From: Roseovarius pelagicus
GTDB lineage: Bacteria; Pseudomonadota; Alphaproteobacteria; Rhodobacterales; Rhodobacteraceae
Assembly (NCBI RefSeq): GCF_025639885.1
Contig: NZ_CP106738.1
Location: 806,001 to 870,000 of the forward strand
DNA: 64,000 nt
Direction: 5' to 3'
Shown here in pieces: positions 20,822 to 29,842 of this stretch. Position 1 is the stretch's first letter. The number at the start of each line of letters is the position of its first letter. The position numbers were made by a program, and so were the translations under genes. The notes below the pieces were generated by a model. The model searched no databases. It saw only the letters and a list, made by a program, of their open reading frames with translations, and was not told the origin of the DNA.

Positions 20822-22015
20822 ATGCCCAAAGCGCAAATTTCACCGCTCGCCCAACCGCTGACACTGCCATGCGGTGCTACACTGAAAAACCGGATCGCCA
20901 AGTCCGCAATGTCGGACTCTCTTGGCGACGGCGCTGGCAACCCAACCAACGATCAGATCAGACTTTACGAACAGTGGGCCCAAGGCGGTTTGGCGTTGTC
21001 AATCATCGGCGAGGTTCAAACTACTCCTCATTTTGCAGAGAAGCCCGGCAACCTTGTTTTGAATGGTCACTCAGATCTAGACTTGTTCAAACGCCTCGCA
21101 AAAGCAGGTGAAACCGACAACGCACACCTATGGCTCCAACTTGGCCACGCGGGCGCAATGGCGGATGCCCCGATAAGTACACCAAAAGGACCGAGCGCGC
21201 TGGACTTACCCGGCCTGACTTGCGGCGCGTTGTCGATGGACGAGATACACGCGCTACCCGCCGAATTTGCCCAAACCGCCAACCTTGCAAAGGAACTTGG
21301 TTTCGGAGGTGTGCAGGTACATGCGGCACATGGCTTCCTGCTTAGTCAATTTCTGTCACCTTTGTTCAACAAACGAGAGGATGCCTATGGCGGTTCTCTC
21401 CAAAACCGGATGCGGCTCCTGCTCGAAGTGGTCGACGCGGTGAGAAAAGTTGTCGGCCCTGAATATCCGGTCGGTATCAAGTTGAATGCGACGGACCAGC
21501 TTGAGGGCGGTTTTGCTGAGAACGAGTCCCTCGAGGTCATCGCCACAGTAGACCAAATGGCAATCGACCTTATCGACATCAGCGGCGGCACATACTTCCC
21601 CGGTGCTGCATCCTCGTCTGATCGGGCAGGCTCTGGCCCCTATTTCGTAGAATTCGCAGGTCGCGCGCGCCAAAAGACGAACATACCATTGATGCTCACA
21701 GGCGGATTCAAAACGCGTGCTCAAGCAGAAAGCGCAATTGTCGAGGACAAGGCCGGCCTTATCGGGTTGGCTCGCGCGTTGGTGGTCGATCCAAAACTGC
21801 CATCTTTTTGGCTGTCCGAACAGCGCAGCGAGCCGCAGTTTCCACGGTTCAAGAACCCGCCAGAAGGCGGTGTGACCGCATGGTACACGATGCAGATCAC
21901 ACAGCATGCAAAAGGGGATGCCGCGCTCGCGCCTGACGAATTGGAAAAAGCTATTGCAGAATATGAAGACAGAGACGAAGCGAGGCGGCGAATTTGGAAT
22001 TCAAGGTTTAGCTGA
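20822..22015 (+). CDS. NADH:flavin oxidoreductase, Old Yellow Enzyme family
   Basis: A 397-residue FMN-dependent TIM-barrel oxidoreductase. Family features are LKNRIAKSAMSDSLGDGAGN near the N-terminus, HLWLQLGHAGAMA, FGGVQVHAAHGFLLSQFLSP with the substrate-binding His pair, and FNKREDAYGGSLQNRMRLLLE. A C-terminal half-barrel ends in TGGFKTRAQAE and GLARALVVDP. Members reduce activated C=C bonds in enones or nitro compounds; the substrate is unknown. Codon use appears less GC-rich than in the neighbours, which could reflect recent acquisition. It stands alone after the gap that follows gatB. Confidence 0.9.
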   Translation: MPKAQISPLAQPLTLPCGATLKNRIAKSAMSDSLGDGAGNPTNDQIRLYEQWAQGGLALSIIGEVQTTPHFAEKPGNLVLNGHSDLDLFKRLAKAGETDNAHLWLQLGHAGAMADAPISTPKGPSALDLPGLTCGALSMDEIHALPAEFAQTANLAKELGFGGVQVHAAHGFLLSQFLSPLFNKREDAYGGSLQNRMRLLLEVVDAVRKVVGPEYPVGIKLNATDQLEGGFAENESLEVIATVDQMAIDLIDISGGTYFPGAASSSDRAGSGPYFVEFAGRARQKTNIPLMLTGGFKTRAQAESAIVEDKAGLIGLARALVVDPKLPSFWLSEQRSEPQFPRFKNPPEGGVTAWYTMQITQHAKGDAALAPDELEKAIAEYEDRDEARRRIWNSRFS

Positions 22016-22164
22016 CCTTCGCGTAGGTGCAGCGAAGTGACGCTTCGTCCGAACCACACAGAGCGGCCCTGATGGCAGCGAACGTCCGAAAAGCCGTAAC
22101 CCCTTCCCTCCTTGCGCCACACCAGCTACACCGCCATGCGACCCGACCCGAGGACGCGTAGCCG

Positions 22165-22671
22165 ATGCCACAGACCGCCCCAAAGCCCGACAATGCGCCA
22201 TTTCTGACCGATCTGATGGAGATCGAGCCGGAGTGGATCGACTATAACGGGCATCTGAATATGGCCTATTACACGGTGCTGTTTGATCGCGGGGCGGATC
22301 AGGTCTATCCGTTGATTGGGTTCGGGGTGGATTATGCCGAGGCGCGCAAGCTGACCACATACACCGCCGAATTTCATATCCGCTACATGCGCGAGCTGCA
22401 TCTGGGGGACCGGGTTCGGGTGGCGTTTCAGTTGATCGACCATGACGAGAAACGTTTTCACAGTTTTCAGCATCTCTATCATGAGGATGGCTGGCTGGCC
22501 GCGACGGCAGAGGGGCTGACGCTGCATGTGGACATGACCGGGCCAAAGGTGACGCCGATGCCACAGGATATTCTGGACGGTCTGGGCCGGATGCAGACCG
22601 CACATGACGCGCTGCCACACCCCGAGGGGATTGGGCGCAGGATCGGCATTGGCAACTCTATCCGGCGTTGA
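22165..22671 (+). CDS. Acyl-CoA thioesterase, hotdog fold
   Basis: A 168-residue single-domain thioesterase of the 4-hydroxybenzoyl-CoA type. It has the signature IDYNGHLNMAYYTVLFDRGAD, where the Asn-Gly-His region and following acidic residue form the active site, and a second strand set YTAEFHIRYMRELHLGDRV. This subgroup resembles betainyl-CoA thioesterases linked to carnitine breakdown, but no carnitine dehydrogenase is nearby, so the substrate is inferred weakly. It lies upstream of the SBP-less peptide-type transporter, 124 bp away, in the same direction. Confidence 0.82.
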   Translation: MPQTAPKPDNAPFLTDLMEIEPEWIDYNGHLNMAYYTVLFDRGADQVYPLIGFGVDYAEARKLTTYTAEFHIRYMRELHLGDRVRVAFQLIDHDEKRFHSFQHLYHEDGWLAATAEGLTLHVDMTGPKVTPMPQDILDGLGRMQTAHDALPHPEGIGRRIGIGNSIRR

Positions 22672-22795
22672 GGGGGCGATTATCGCCCTCGACGGGCCTG
22701 CGCGGTTCGGCCTATGGTGGTGGCGTCGGCAGGTCTGCCGGCCCTGATCTGCCCGTGCTGACCAAGGGAGCGCCGCGCCTGCTTATGCGATTGTC

Positions 22796-23755
22796 ATGCT
22801 GACGCTTTTGCTGCGCCGCCTCGTTCTGGGCGCAATCACTGTGGTGATCGTGTCGGTGCTGATCTTTGCAGGTGTCGAGGCCCTGCCCGGAGACGCCTGC
22901 ACCGCGTTTCTGGAGCGCGAGGCGCAGGGCGCGCTGCTGGAGAAATGCCGCGCCGATCTGGGATTGGATCAATCTGCGGTCACGCGGTATCTTGACTGGG
23001 CTGGCGGCGCTGTGCGCGGCGATTTCGGGATATCGGCGGGCGGGGTAGAGAGCATCGCCTCACTGGTGACGGACCGGTTGAAGAATTCCGCATTGCTGGC
23101 GGCCTGCGCATTGGCGGTGGGTGTTCCGCTGGCCATCGTGCTGGGTGTCATCACCGGGCTATGGCGCGACCGGCCGGTTGATCTGCTGCTGTCGACCACG
23201 GCGATCTTGGCAATGACCATCCCCGAATTCGTATCGGCCACGGTGCTGATCCTCATTTTCTCGGTCTGGTTGCGCTGGATACCGGGGATCGTGGTGGCCC
23301 CCGCCGATTATCCGGTCTCGGCATTTTTTCCGGAGATTATCCTGCCGGTCATCGTGCTGAGCATGGTGATGACGGCGCATATCCTGCGCATGGTCCGGTC
23401 CTCGGTGATCGAGGTGATGGCGGGCGATTACGTGCAGATGGCCACGCTCAAGGGCGTACCCTACTGGCAAGTGGTGTTCCGCCATGCGCTGCCCAATGCG
23501 CTGCTACCTGCGATCAACGTCGTGGCGTTGACGGTGGCGTGGCTCTTGGGTGGGGTGGTGGTGATCGAAGTGGTGTTCAACTATCCCGGCATGGGGCGGA
23601 TGATGATCGACGCCATATCCGACCGTGACCTGCCAGTGGTGCAAGCCATCGCGCTGATCGTGGCAGTGACCTATGTGGGCGTGAACCTGACGGCGGATAT
23701 CCTGACGATGGTGCTGAACCCGCGCTTGCGCACGTATCACATGAGGCGCCGATGA
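22796..23755 (+). CDS. Peptide-type ABC transporter permease, DppB-like
   Basis: A 319-residue inner-membrane permease, first gene of a three-gene transporter operon. It has the complete DppB layout: an N-terminal helix (LLLRRLVLGAITVVIVSVLIF), VEALPGDACTAFLE in the first periplasmic segment, and a permease domain with an ATPase-contact loop near LKGVPYWQVVFRHALPNALL. The last bases overlap the next gene by 4 bp (ATGA), which indicates translational coupling. The substrate cannot be predicted. Confidence 0.9.
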   Translation: MLTLLLRRLVLGAITVVIVSVLIFAGVEALPGDACTAFLEREAQGALLEKCRADLGLDQSAVTRYLDWAGGAVRGDFGISAGGVESIASLVTDRLKNSALLAACALAVGVPLAIVLGVITGLWRDRPVDLLLSTTAILAMTIPEFVSATVLILIFSVWLRWIPGIVVAPADYPVSAFFPEIILPVIVLSMVMTAHILRMVRSSVIEVMAGDYVQMATLKGVPYWQVVFRHALPNALLPAINVVALTVAWLLGGVVVIEVVFNYPGMGRMMIDAISDRDLPVVQAIALIVAVTYVGVNLTADILTMVLNPRLRTYHMRRR

Positions 23756-24639
23756 GTGATGCAGCGCAGCCCCGGACCGCGTTTCGTGCGCGGCGTATCT
23801 GGCGTGTGTTGCGCGATGTAGCCGCGCGGCCCTCGGGGGCCGTTGGCGTGACCTTGATCGGCTTCCACGTCTTGCTGGCGGCATTTGGCCCGTGGATCGT
23901 GCCGTTTGACACCAACGCGATGAGTTCCGCAGAAATGCTGGAGACGCCCAGCGCCCGGCACTGGATGGGCACCGATCATCTGGGGCGTGACATCCTGAGC
24001 CGCGTGATGATGGGCGGACGCGAGGCGCTGTTCGTGACCGGGCTGGCCACACCGCTGGCGATGCTGTGGGGCGGGTTCACCGGCATGGCGCTGGGGCTGG
24101 CGGGTGGCCGGATCGACGAGGCGATGATGCGGCTTGTGGATGCCTTCCTGTCGTTACCCGGCATCCTGATCCTGTTGGTTTTGGTGATGACCTTTGGCAC
24201 GGGCAACCATGTGCTGATCCCGACGCTTGGTTTTCTCTTTGGCATTCCTGTCATTCGTGTCGCTAGGGCGGCCACGCATGAGGTGATCGCGCGTGATTTC
24301 ATTGCTGCCGCCCATGCGCGCGGGCACAGCGCCATGACCATCATCGGCACCGAATTGCTGCCCAATGTACGCGATGTGATGATGGTCGAGGGGGCAATGC
24401 GCTGGTCGTGGATGTTGCTGGCGTTCTCGTCGCTGTCATTTCTGGGGTTTGGCGTTTCCCCGCCAACCCCGGACTGGGGGCTGATGATCGCGGATGGACG
24501 GATATACATGTCGCTCGCGCTCTGGGGCGTATTGGGGCCGGTCATTGCGCTGAGTTCGCTGATCATTGGGATCAATCTGGCGGCAGATGCGTTGGCCAAA
24601 TCGCTGGGCATCGACCGCGCCCGCAAGGCGGCGATCTGA
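23752..24639 (+). CDS. Peptide-type ABC transporter permease, DppC-like
   Basis: A 295-residue permease partner of the preceding DppB-like protein. The DppC motif HWMGTDHLGRDILSRVMMGG lies after the first helix, and the ATPase-contact loop reads AHARGHSAMTIIGTELLPN. It starts within the upstream stop (ATGA) and ends one base before the ATPase gene, so all three proteins should be made in proportion. Confidence 0.9.
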   Translation: MSDAAQPRTAFRARRIWRVLRDVAARPSGAVGVTLIGFHVLLAAFGPWIVPFDTNAMSSAEMLETPSARHWMGTDHLGRDILSRVMMGGREALFVTGLATPLAMLWGGFTGMALGLAGGRIDEAMMRLVDAFLSLPGILILLVLVMTFGTGNHVLIPTLGFLFGIPVIRVARAATHEVIARDFIAAAHARGHSAMTIIGTELLPNVRDVMMVEGAMRWSWMLLAFSSLSFLGFGVSPPTPDWGLMIADGRIYMSLALWGVLGPVIALSSLIIGINLAADALAKSLGIDRARKAAI

Positions 24640-24640
24640 G

Positions 24641-26662
24641 ATGAGCGGCGCAGCCCCCATCATCGAAGTCAACAGCCTCAGCGTGGGCTTTACCGGCCTC
24701 TCGGGCCGGACCCTGCCGGTCCTGCACAGCGTCGACCTGAGCGTTGCGCGCGGGCAGAGCGTCGGGCTGGTGGGCGAATCCGGGTCCGGCAAGAGCACAT
24801 TGGCACTGGCGGCAATGGGATACCTCAAATCCGGGCTGCGCGTGCTGGCCGGCACCGTGCAATTTGACGGGCACGACATGTTTGCCCAGCGGCGGCGCGG
24901 GTTGGAGTCGATCCGGGGCGGGCAGTTGGGGCTGGTGCCGCAGAATGCAGGGCAGTCGTTGACGCCGACCATGCGCATCGGACGGCAGATGGCCGAGGCG
25001 CTGCGTCTGCACAGCCCCCTGCCCCGATCGGACCATACCGCCCGCGCGCTGGAGTTGCTGACGCAGGTGCGACTGCCCGACCCGGAAACGATCTATACCC
25101 GGTTCCCGCATGAACTGTCCGGTGGGCAGCAACAACGGGTGGCGATCGCGATGGCGCTGGCCGGTGATCCCGATGCGTTGTTGTTGGATGAGCCGACGAC
25201 TGGTCTGGATGTGACGACGCAGGCGCATCTTCTGGACCTGCTGCGCGATCTGGCGCAGGCGCGAAACATGGCGATGCTGTATGTCAGTCACGATCTGGGG
25301 GTGATCGCGCGGACCTGTGACCGGGTGATGGTGATGTATGCGGGCGAAGTCGTGCTGGAGGGTGACGCGCGCGACGTACTGCGCGCGCCGTTGCACCCCT
25401 ATGCGCGCGGTTTGCTGGCCTCGATCCCACGGCTGGGCGACACGCATCTGCCGGTGGCGCTGGAGGGTCGCCCACCCGCACCGGGCGAGGCCCGCACCGG
25501 CTGCGCCTTTGCACCGCGTTGCGCATTGGCGCGTGGTGACTGCCGCGCCGCGCCGGTGACGATGCACGATGCAGGCGGCGGAATGCACACGCGATGCCTG
25601 CATCACAATGAAGTGGCCGCCCTGCCCAAGGACGGGGCTGGCGCCACGGCGGTGCATGTCGCGCAAGAGGGTCCTGTGGCCTTATCGCTGGAGGGCATGG
25701 CAATCTGCTATGCCCAGCCGACGCTATGGGATCGGTTGATCGGGGCCGAGCCGCCAACATCAACGGTGCAGGGAATCACCACGCAAATCGCGCGCGGCGA
25801 GACATTGGGCCTGGTGGGCGAAAGCGGCAGCGGCAAATCGACCATTCTGAAGGCCATCGCCGGATTGCTGGCACCGTTGAGCGGTACCATCGCGCTGGAC
25901 GGTGACACAGCATTGCCGCCGCTGGTTGCGAACCGTCGCCCGGACCATCTGCGCCGCGTGCAACTGATTTTCCAGAATCCTGATGACAGCCTCAACCCGC
26001 GCCATACCGTGGCGCAATTGCTGGCGCAGCCGTTAACGCTGTATCACGGGCTGGCGGGTACTGAACTGCGCGCCCGTCAGGAGGCGTTATTGGAACAGGT
26101 CCGGCTGGGCGCGCATTACCTGAGCCGCCTGCCGGGCCAGCTATCGGGTGGCGAGAAGCAACGCGTGGCCATCGCCCGTGCCTTTGCCGCCGATCCCGAT
26201 ATCGTGCTTTGCGACGAGGTGACATCGGCGCTGGACGTGTCGGTGCAGGCAGCGGTTCTGGAACTGCTCAATGATCTGAAGGCAGCGCGCGCGGCGACCT
26301 ATGTGTTCGTCAGCCACGATCTGGCTGTTGTCCGCGCGTTGGCAGACCGCGTTGCAGTGCTGTATCAGGGGCGTCTGTGCGAGATCGGCCCGGCTGCTGC
26401 GGTTTATGGCCGTCCATCTCATCCCTATACCGAGGTGCTGTTGGGCGCTGTGCTGGAGCCGGATCCGGATGCCGCGCCGCGGCTGTTGGCCAATGATGCC
26501 GCGGATCTTGCACCGCCCGCGACGGGATGCCCGTTTCAGCGGCGGTGCCCGCGTCATATGGGCGACATCTGTAACACGGTGTCCCCTCCGGCGCGCGCAT
26601 CGGCAGATGGGCACCTCATCTATTGTCATTTGGACAAGGACACGCTGGATACCGCCCGTTAG
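24641..26662 (+). CDS. Peptide-type ABC transporter double ATPase (DppD-DppF fusion)
   Basis: A 673-residue fusion of two ATP-binding cassettes that powers the two permeases. Each half has its own Walker A (GESGSGKST) and signature: [15 protein letters not shown] with [11 protein letters not shown] in the first, [15 protein letters not shown] with [11 protein letters not shown] in the second. Each half ends with an oligopeptide/dipeptide-type C-terminal domain containing a Cys cluster ([14 protein letters not shown] and [15 protein letters not shown]), which in related proteins can hold an Fe-S cluster. The arrangement matches YejF/GsiA-type ATPases. The ATG at 24641 is one base after the upstream stop. 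No substrate-binding protein gene is adjacent. Confidence 0.92.
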   Translation: MSGAAPIIEVNSLSVGFTGLSGRTLPVLHSVDLSVARGQSVGLVGESGSGKSTLALAAMGYLKSGLRVLAGTVQFDGHDMFAQRRRGLESIRGGQLGLVPQNAGQSLTPTMRIGRQMAEALRLHSPLPRSDHTARALELLTQVRLPDPETIYTRFPHELSGGQQQRVAIAMALAGDPDALLLDEPTTGLDVTTQAHLLDLLRDLAQARNMAMLYVSHDLGVIARTCDRVMVMYAGEVVLEGDARDVLRAPLHPYARGLLASIPRLGDTHLPVALEGRPPAPGEARTGCAFAPRCALARGDCRAAPVTMHDAGGGMHTRCLHHNEVAALPKDGAGATAVHVAQEGPVALSLEGMAICYAQPTLWDRLIGAEPPTSTVQGITTQIARGETLGLVGESGSGKSTILKAIAGLLAPLSGTIALDGDTALPPLVANRRPDHLRRVQLIFQNPDDSLNPRHTVAQLLAQPLTLYHGLAGTELRARQEALLEQVRLGAHYLSRLPGQLSGGEKQRVAIARAFAADPDIVLCDEVTSALDVSVQAAVLELLNDLKAARAATYVFVSHDLAVVRALADRVAVLYQGRLCEIGPAAAVYGRPSHPYTEVLLGAVLEPDPDAAPRLLANDAADLAPPATGCPFQRRCPRHMGDICNTVSPPARASADGHLIYCHLDKDTLDTAR

Positions 26663-26746
26663 GCGCGATGTACTTCCGGCTTTCCCATTGGCGTGCAGGT
26701 CGTTAGATTGCGCAAGTTATTGTGATAGACGACTGGACCCGATGCT

Positions 26747-27181
26747 ATGATCCGCTACGAATACAAGGTGCTGACCCCGCCCGCCAAGGGCGTCAAGGCA
26801 CCGGGGCGAAAATCCGCAGAGGCGCGCTATGCCCATGCGGTCGAACTGTTCTTGAACGCGCAAGCCGCCGAAGGGTGGGAATACCTGCGCTCTGATCTGT
26901 TGCCCGGCAGCGAACGGCAAGGACTGACATCCAGCCAGACGGTATATCGCACGGTTCTGGTGTTTCGCCGTCCCATGGGCGACGCAGCCGAGACGGTGAT
27001 CTCCGAAGCGCAGGCCGTGGCCGAAGCGGTGGCCGATGCCGAAGAGGTTGACGCCAAGGTAGCGTCGCCGGTCGATCGTGAGCCTGAGCCGCCGGTCGAG
27101 CCGGAAACGCCAGAGCCAGACAGCCCCGAATCCGACCCGGAGCCAGAGCCGGACCCAAAAAAACCGGGCAAGCCTGACTGA
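26747..27181 (+). CDS. DUF4177 domain protein with acidic proline-rich tail
   Basis: A 144-residue protein. Residues 1-75 match the DUF4177 pattern: YEYKVLTPP near the start, FLNAQAAEGWEYLRSDLLPG in the centre, and a terminal strand VYRTVLVFRRP. The second half is a low-complexity Pro/Glu/Asp tail with repeated EPE and PDP units, probably disordered. Function is unknown. Confidence 0.72.
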   Translation: MIRYEYKVLTPPAKGVKAPGRKSAEARYAHAVELFLNAQAAEGWEYLRSDLLPGSERQGLTSSQTVYRTVLVFRRPMGDAAETVISEAQAVAEAVADAEEVDAKVASPVDREPEPPVEPETPEPDSPESDPEPEPDPKKPGKPD

Positions 27182-27212
27182 GCACGCGCGCAATGCTGTC
27201 TCGACGCCGCGC

Positions 27213-27470
27213 TTAGCCGTCAACCTCCAGCGCCAATGCGTGTATTTGCCCGATCAAATCCGGGCCGATGGCGGCATGCACGGCGCGATGTTTGGCGAGA
27301 CGGCTCTGGCCATGCAGCGCAGGCGCGCGCATACGCACGCGAAAATGCGACTGCCCGCCCTCTGGATAACCCGCGTGACCGCGATGCGCCTCGCTTTCGT
27401 CGATGACCTCGAGATGCTCGGTCTCGAACGCGGCTTCCAATGCCGTACGAATTTCTGCCGATCTGTTCAT
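27213..27470 (-). CDS. bolA: BolA family protein
   Basis: An 85-residue BolA-type protein. The conserved segment LEVIDESEAHRGHAGYPEGG carries the His residues that, in BolA partners of monothiol glutaredoxins, help bind a [2Fe-2S] cluster; SHFRVRM and the invariant His of AKHRAVHAAI follow. The ATG at 27470 gives the usual length; a GTG at 27497 would add nine residues. It is divergent from the J-domain gene, a neighbourhood often seen in Rhodobacterales. Confidence 0.88.
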   Translation of the reverse strand: MNRSAEIRTALEAAFETEHLEVIDESEAHRGHAGYPEGGQSHFRVRMRAPALHGQSRLAKHRAVHAAIGPDLIGQIHALALEVDG

Positions 27471-27656
27471 TTTTTCCGTTTCACCCCTTCTATTCACTGC
27501 GGTTTAGAATAAGATGTTCCGCTCTTAATCCGCCACTCGGATCTCGAGGAAACACCCGGCAAGGACCCGCCCGCAAGCGGATTTTTGGTTTTCTTTATTT
27601 CAGAATGGCCGAAAACCGCATTAGACTTTCCGCTCCGACTCGAAAAGAGGTGTCCG

Positions 27657-28280
27657 ATGACCAAGTCAGATCCATTTGGTTTCGATATGTCCGTATCATC
27701 CGCCAAGAAGAAAAACCCGCGCGGCCGGCGTGGCATGTCAGGCGCGTCCGAGACATCGACCCGCCTGTGCGAGCACGAAGGCTGTGAGGAGCCGGGCAAG
27801 TACCGCGCGCCCAGAGCGCCGGATGTGCTGGACGAATTCCTGTGGTTCTGCCAGCAGCACGCGCGCGAATATAACCTCAAGTGGAACTTCTTTGACGGCA
27901 CCACCGAGGCCGAGCTGAACGCGCAGATGTCCAAGGACAAGGTTTGGGAGCGCGAGACAAAGCCGATGGGCGACCCCGAAGCGCGCGCATGGGCGCGGCT
28001 GGGCATCGAGGATCCGCATCAGGTGCTGGGCGTCAACGCCACCCGCAACCCCGGCAAGTCGCGGTCCGGCCAGCGCAAGCTGCCACCGACCGAACGTCAG
28101 GCTATTGATATTCTCGAAGCGGATGACAACTGGACCAAGGCCGAAATTCGCAAGGCCTATAAATCGCTGATCAAGGTGTTGCACCCTGATATCAACGGTG
28201 GCGACCGCAGTCAGGAAGAGCAGCTGCAACAGGTCGTCTGGGCATGGGACCAGATCAAACAGAGCCGGAACTTCAAGTAA
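27657..28280 (+). CDS. J-domain (DnaJ-like) molecular chaperone protein
   Basis: A 207-residue protein whose J domain is at the C-terminus, about residues 145-205. It has the essential HPD tripeptide (SLIKVLHPDINGG) after helix II (WTKAEIRKAYK). The N-terminal half has a possible metal-binding set, CEHEGC with a later CQQH, typical of the short alphaproteobacterial J proteins. It probably recruits an Hsp70 to a specific client. AAGAGG lies six bases before the ATG. cobS and cobT often follow this gene in relatives; here they start about 4.8 kb downstream. Confidence 0.85.
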   Translation: MTKSDPFGFDMSVSSAKKKNPRGRRGMSGASETSTRLCEHEGCEEPGKYRAPRAPDVLDEFLWFCQQHAREYNLKWNFFDGTTEAELNAQMSKDKVWERETKPMGDPEARAWARLGIEDPHQVLGVNATRNPGKSRSGQRKLPPTERQAIDILEADDNWTKAEIRKAYKSLIKVLHPDINGGDRSQEEQLQQVVWAWDQIKQSRNFK

Positions 28281-28296
28281 GAAAACTTGGACAGGA

Positions 28297-28320
28297 TCGG
28301 GCGGCTTGCCAGCCGCCCGA
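28297..28320. terminator. Perfect hairpin between convergent genes
   Basis: A ten-base-pair perfect stem (TCGGGCGGCT with AGCCGCCCGA) with a four-base loop, lying 16 bases after the J-domain gene and 17 bases after the LysR gene stop on the other strand. There is no U-tract on either strand, so termination or 3'-end protection in both directions is inferred from position. Confidence 0.5.
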
Positions 28321-28337
28321 CTGGCGCGGCCGCGCCG

Positions 28338-29246
28338 TTAGCCGGACCTGCGTCCCAGCCACCTGTCTTGCGGAACGGCCAGCAGCCGGTCACGCAGCCA
28401 TTGCCCCGCCTGCCCGAGAGCGCGCTGTTCGGTCCAGACGACATCAATGCCAACGAGTTGATCGCTTTGCTGAAATTCGCTGGTCAATTGCCTCAGTGTT
28501 CCGTCAGCGATGTGGCTGGCAACAGAGGGCATTGGCAGTTCCGTCCAGCCAAGGCCACGCAGGACCAGTTCCACGATCAAACCGGGGCTTTCCGCCTGCC
28601 AGACCAGCGCGCTCTTGGCTTCGTCGCCGACAGGATGAGGATGATGGTAGCGGCTGCGCAGGATAATCTGGCGATACTGGCGCAGATCGGCATAGGTCGG
28701 GCGGACGCAAGCGGCGAGCGGATGGTCGCGCCCGCACACCCGGACAATGGTGGAGTGCCCGACACCCCGAAACTGAAACCCGGCAGGATAATCTTCCTGC
28801 TCCACCATCAGCCCCAGATCAGCGCGCCCTTCCTTTAGCAGCGCGCCGGTATCATTGGGTCCGGTGGACAGCAGTTCCAGCGACAATGTTGGAAACGTTT
28901 CGGAGAAGGTTTCGAGAATGGCAAAGACCGGCAACAGATCAATCCCGGTTTCGACAACAAGGCCAAGCCGGTCCTCTGTCCCCTCGGCCATCGACCCGGC
29001 CTTGGCCATGAACTCTCGTGTTCCCAGCAATATTCCGTTCGCATGGGGCAACATCGCCCGACCTTCGGGCGTGAGGGTCGGCGAGCGCGTGCTGCGATCA
29101 AAAAGCGGAAAACCGATATCGATTTCGAGATTGGCAATGGCTGTCGAAACAGCCGATTGCGCCTTGTTCAATCGGCGCGCGGCGGCCGAAAATGAGCCGA
29201 GTTCAGCAGCGAGGACAAAGGCCCGCAGGCTATCCGGTGAAGGCAT
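28338..29246 (-). CDS. LysR family transcriptional regulator
   Basis: A 302-residue LysR-type regulator. The N-terminal winged helix-turn-helix is clear (LGSFSAAARRLNKAQSAVSTAIANLEIDIGFPLFDR read across the helix pair), followed by the periplasmic-binding-like effector domain. It is divergent from the PACE efflux gene with 80 bases between their starts, the classic LysR layout. In Acinetobacter the LysR protein AceR controls the PACE pump AceI, so control of the neighbouring pump is a reasonable inference. Confidence 0.9.
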   Translation of the reverse strand: MPSPDSLRAFVLAAELGSFSAAARRLNKAQSAVSTAIANLEIDIGFPLFDRSTRSPTLTPEGRAMLPHANGILLGTREFMAKAGSMAEGTEDRLGLVVETGIDLLPVFAILETFSETFPTLSLELLSTGPNDTGALLKEGRADLGLMVEQEDYPAGFQFRGVGHSTIVRVCGRDHPLAACVRPTYADLRQYRQIILRSRYHHPHPVGDEAKSALVWQAESPGLIVELVLRGLGWTELPMPSVASHIADGTLRQLTSEFQQSDQLVGIDVVWTEQRALGQAGQWLRDRLLAVPQDRWLGRRSG

Positions 29247-29255
29247 CGCTAACCT

Positions 29256-29270
29256 ATCTGATTATTAGAT
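29256..29270. promoter_or_regulatory. Candidate LysR operator between divergent genes
   Basis: ATCTGATTATTAGAT is an inverted repeat containing the T-N11-A core of LysR sites, flanked by ACC and GGT that extend the symmetry. It sits ten bases before the LysR start in an unusually AT-rich spacer. A second weaker symmetry, TTTATC to GATAAA, lies nearer the pump gene. Confidence 0.5.
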
Positions 29271-29326
29271 GGTAACTGACTTTTTATCCCATTTTTTTTC
29301 GATAAAAGCAACGCGTGGAAAAACGG

Positions 29327-29785
29327 ATGGATATTATGGAAAAGGCAATCCTCAGGTCCGGGCGGGACCGGCTGCGGTACACGGTCATTTTCGAGCTTTT
29401 GCTCATGGCGATGCTGATCCCCGCCGGGGCCGTGTTCTTTGACAAACCGATGATGGATATCGGCGTGCTGGGCGCGATGCTGTCGGTTAAAGCGATGTTG
29501 CTGAACCTTGTCTACAACTGGGCTTTTGACCAGTTGGATGCCCGCGCCGGGCGGGTATCCAGCGCCCGGTCACACTGGGGGCGGATTCTGCACGCGCTGG
29601 GATTCGAGGTATCGCTGACAATCACGTCGCTGCCGATTTACGTGCTGTGGTTACAAGTCAGCGTGGTTGATGCACTGATGGCAGATATTGTCATCACGTC
29701 CTTCGTGGTCGGTTATACGTATGTCTTTACGCTGATCTACGACAAAGCGTTTCCGCTTGTCGGCCCTCGGGCCATCAGAACCTGA
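29327..29785 (+). CDS. PACE family multidrug efflux transporter (AceI-like)
   Basis: A roughly 152-residue inner-membrane protein with four transmembrane helices arranged as two tandem bacterial transmembrane-pair domains. PACE features are RDRLRYTVIFELLLM with the membrane-embedded Glu (about residue 22) needed for proton coupling, and YNWAFDQLDAR plus HALGFEVSL at the start of the second half. AceI exports chlorhexidine and short diamines. The start is uncertain among GTG 29315, ATG 29327 and ATG 29336. It is divergent from its likely LysR regulator. Confidence 0.85.
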   Translation: MDIMEKAILRSGRDRLRYTVIFELLLMAMLIPAGAVFFDKPMMDIGVLGAMLSVKAMLLNLVYNWAFDQLDARAGRVSSARSHWGRILHALGFEVSLTITSLPIYVLWLQVSVVDALMADIVITSFVVGYTYVFTLIYDKAFPLVGPRAIRT

Positions 29786-29791
29786 CCCAAT

Positions 29792-29823
29792 TCCGGCCCA
29801 CGCATGATCCTGCGCGGGCCGGA
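29792..29823. terminator. Bidirectional terminator-like hairpin between convergent genes
   Basis: TCCGGCCC pairs perfectly with GGGCCGGA, with an inner CGCA/TGCG stem and a six-base loop. It lies between the stops of the PACE pump and the OsmC gene. There is no clear U-tract, so a transcript-end role is inferred from its position and stability. Confidence 0.5.
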
Positions 29824-29842
29824 TTCGTCGGGCCCTGCGCGA

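Noticed and set aside
24572-25666. 364-codon open frame antisense to the double ATPase gene
   Set aside because: The sense strand has two complete ATP-binding cassettes; the antisense product is His/Arg-rich and has no domain.
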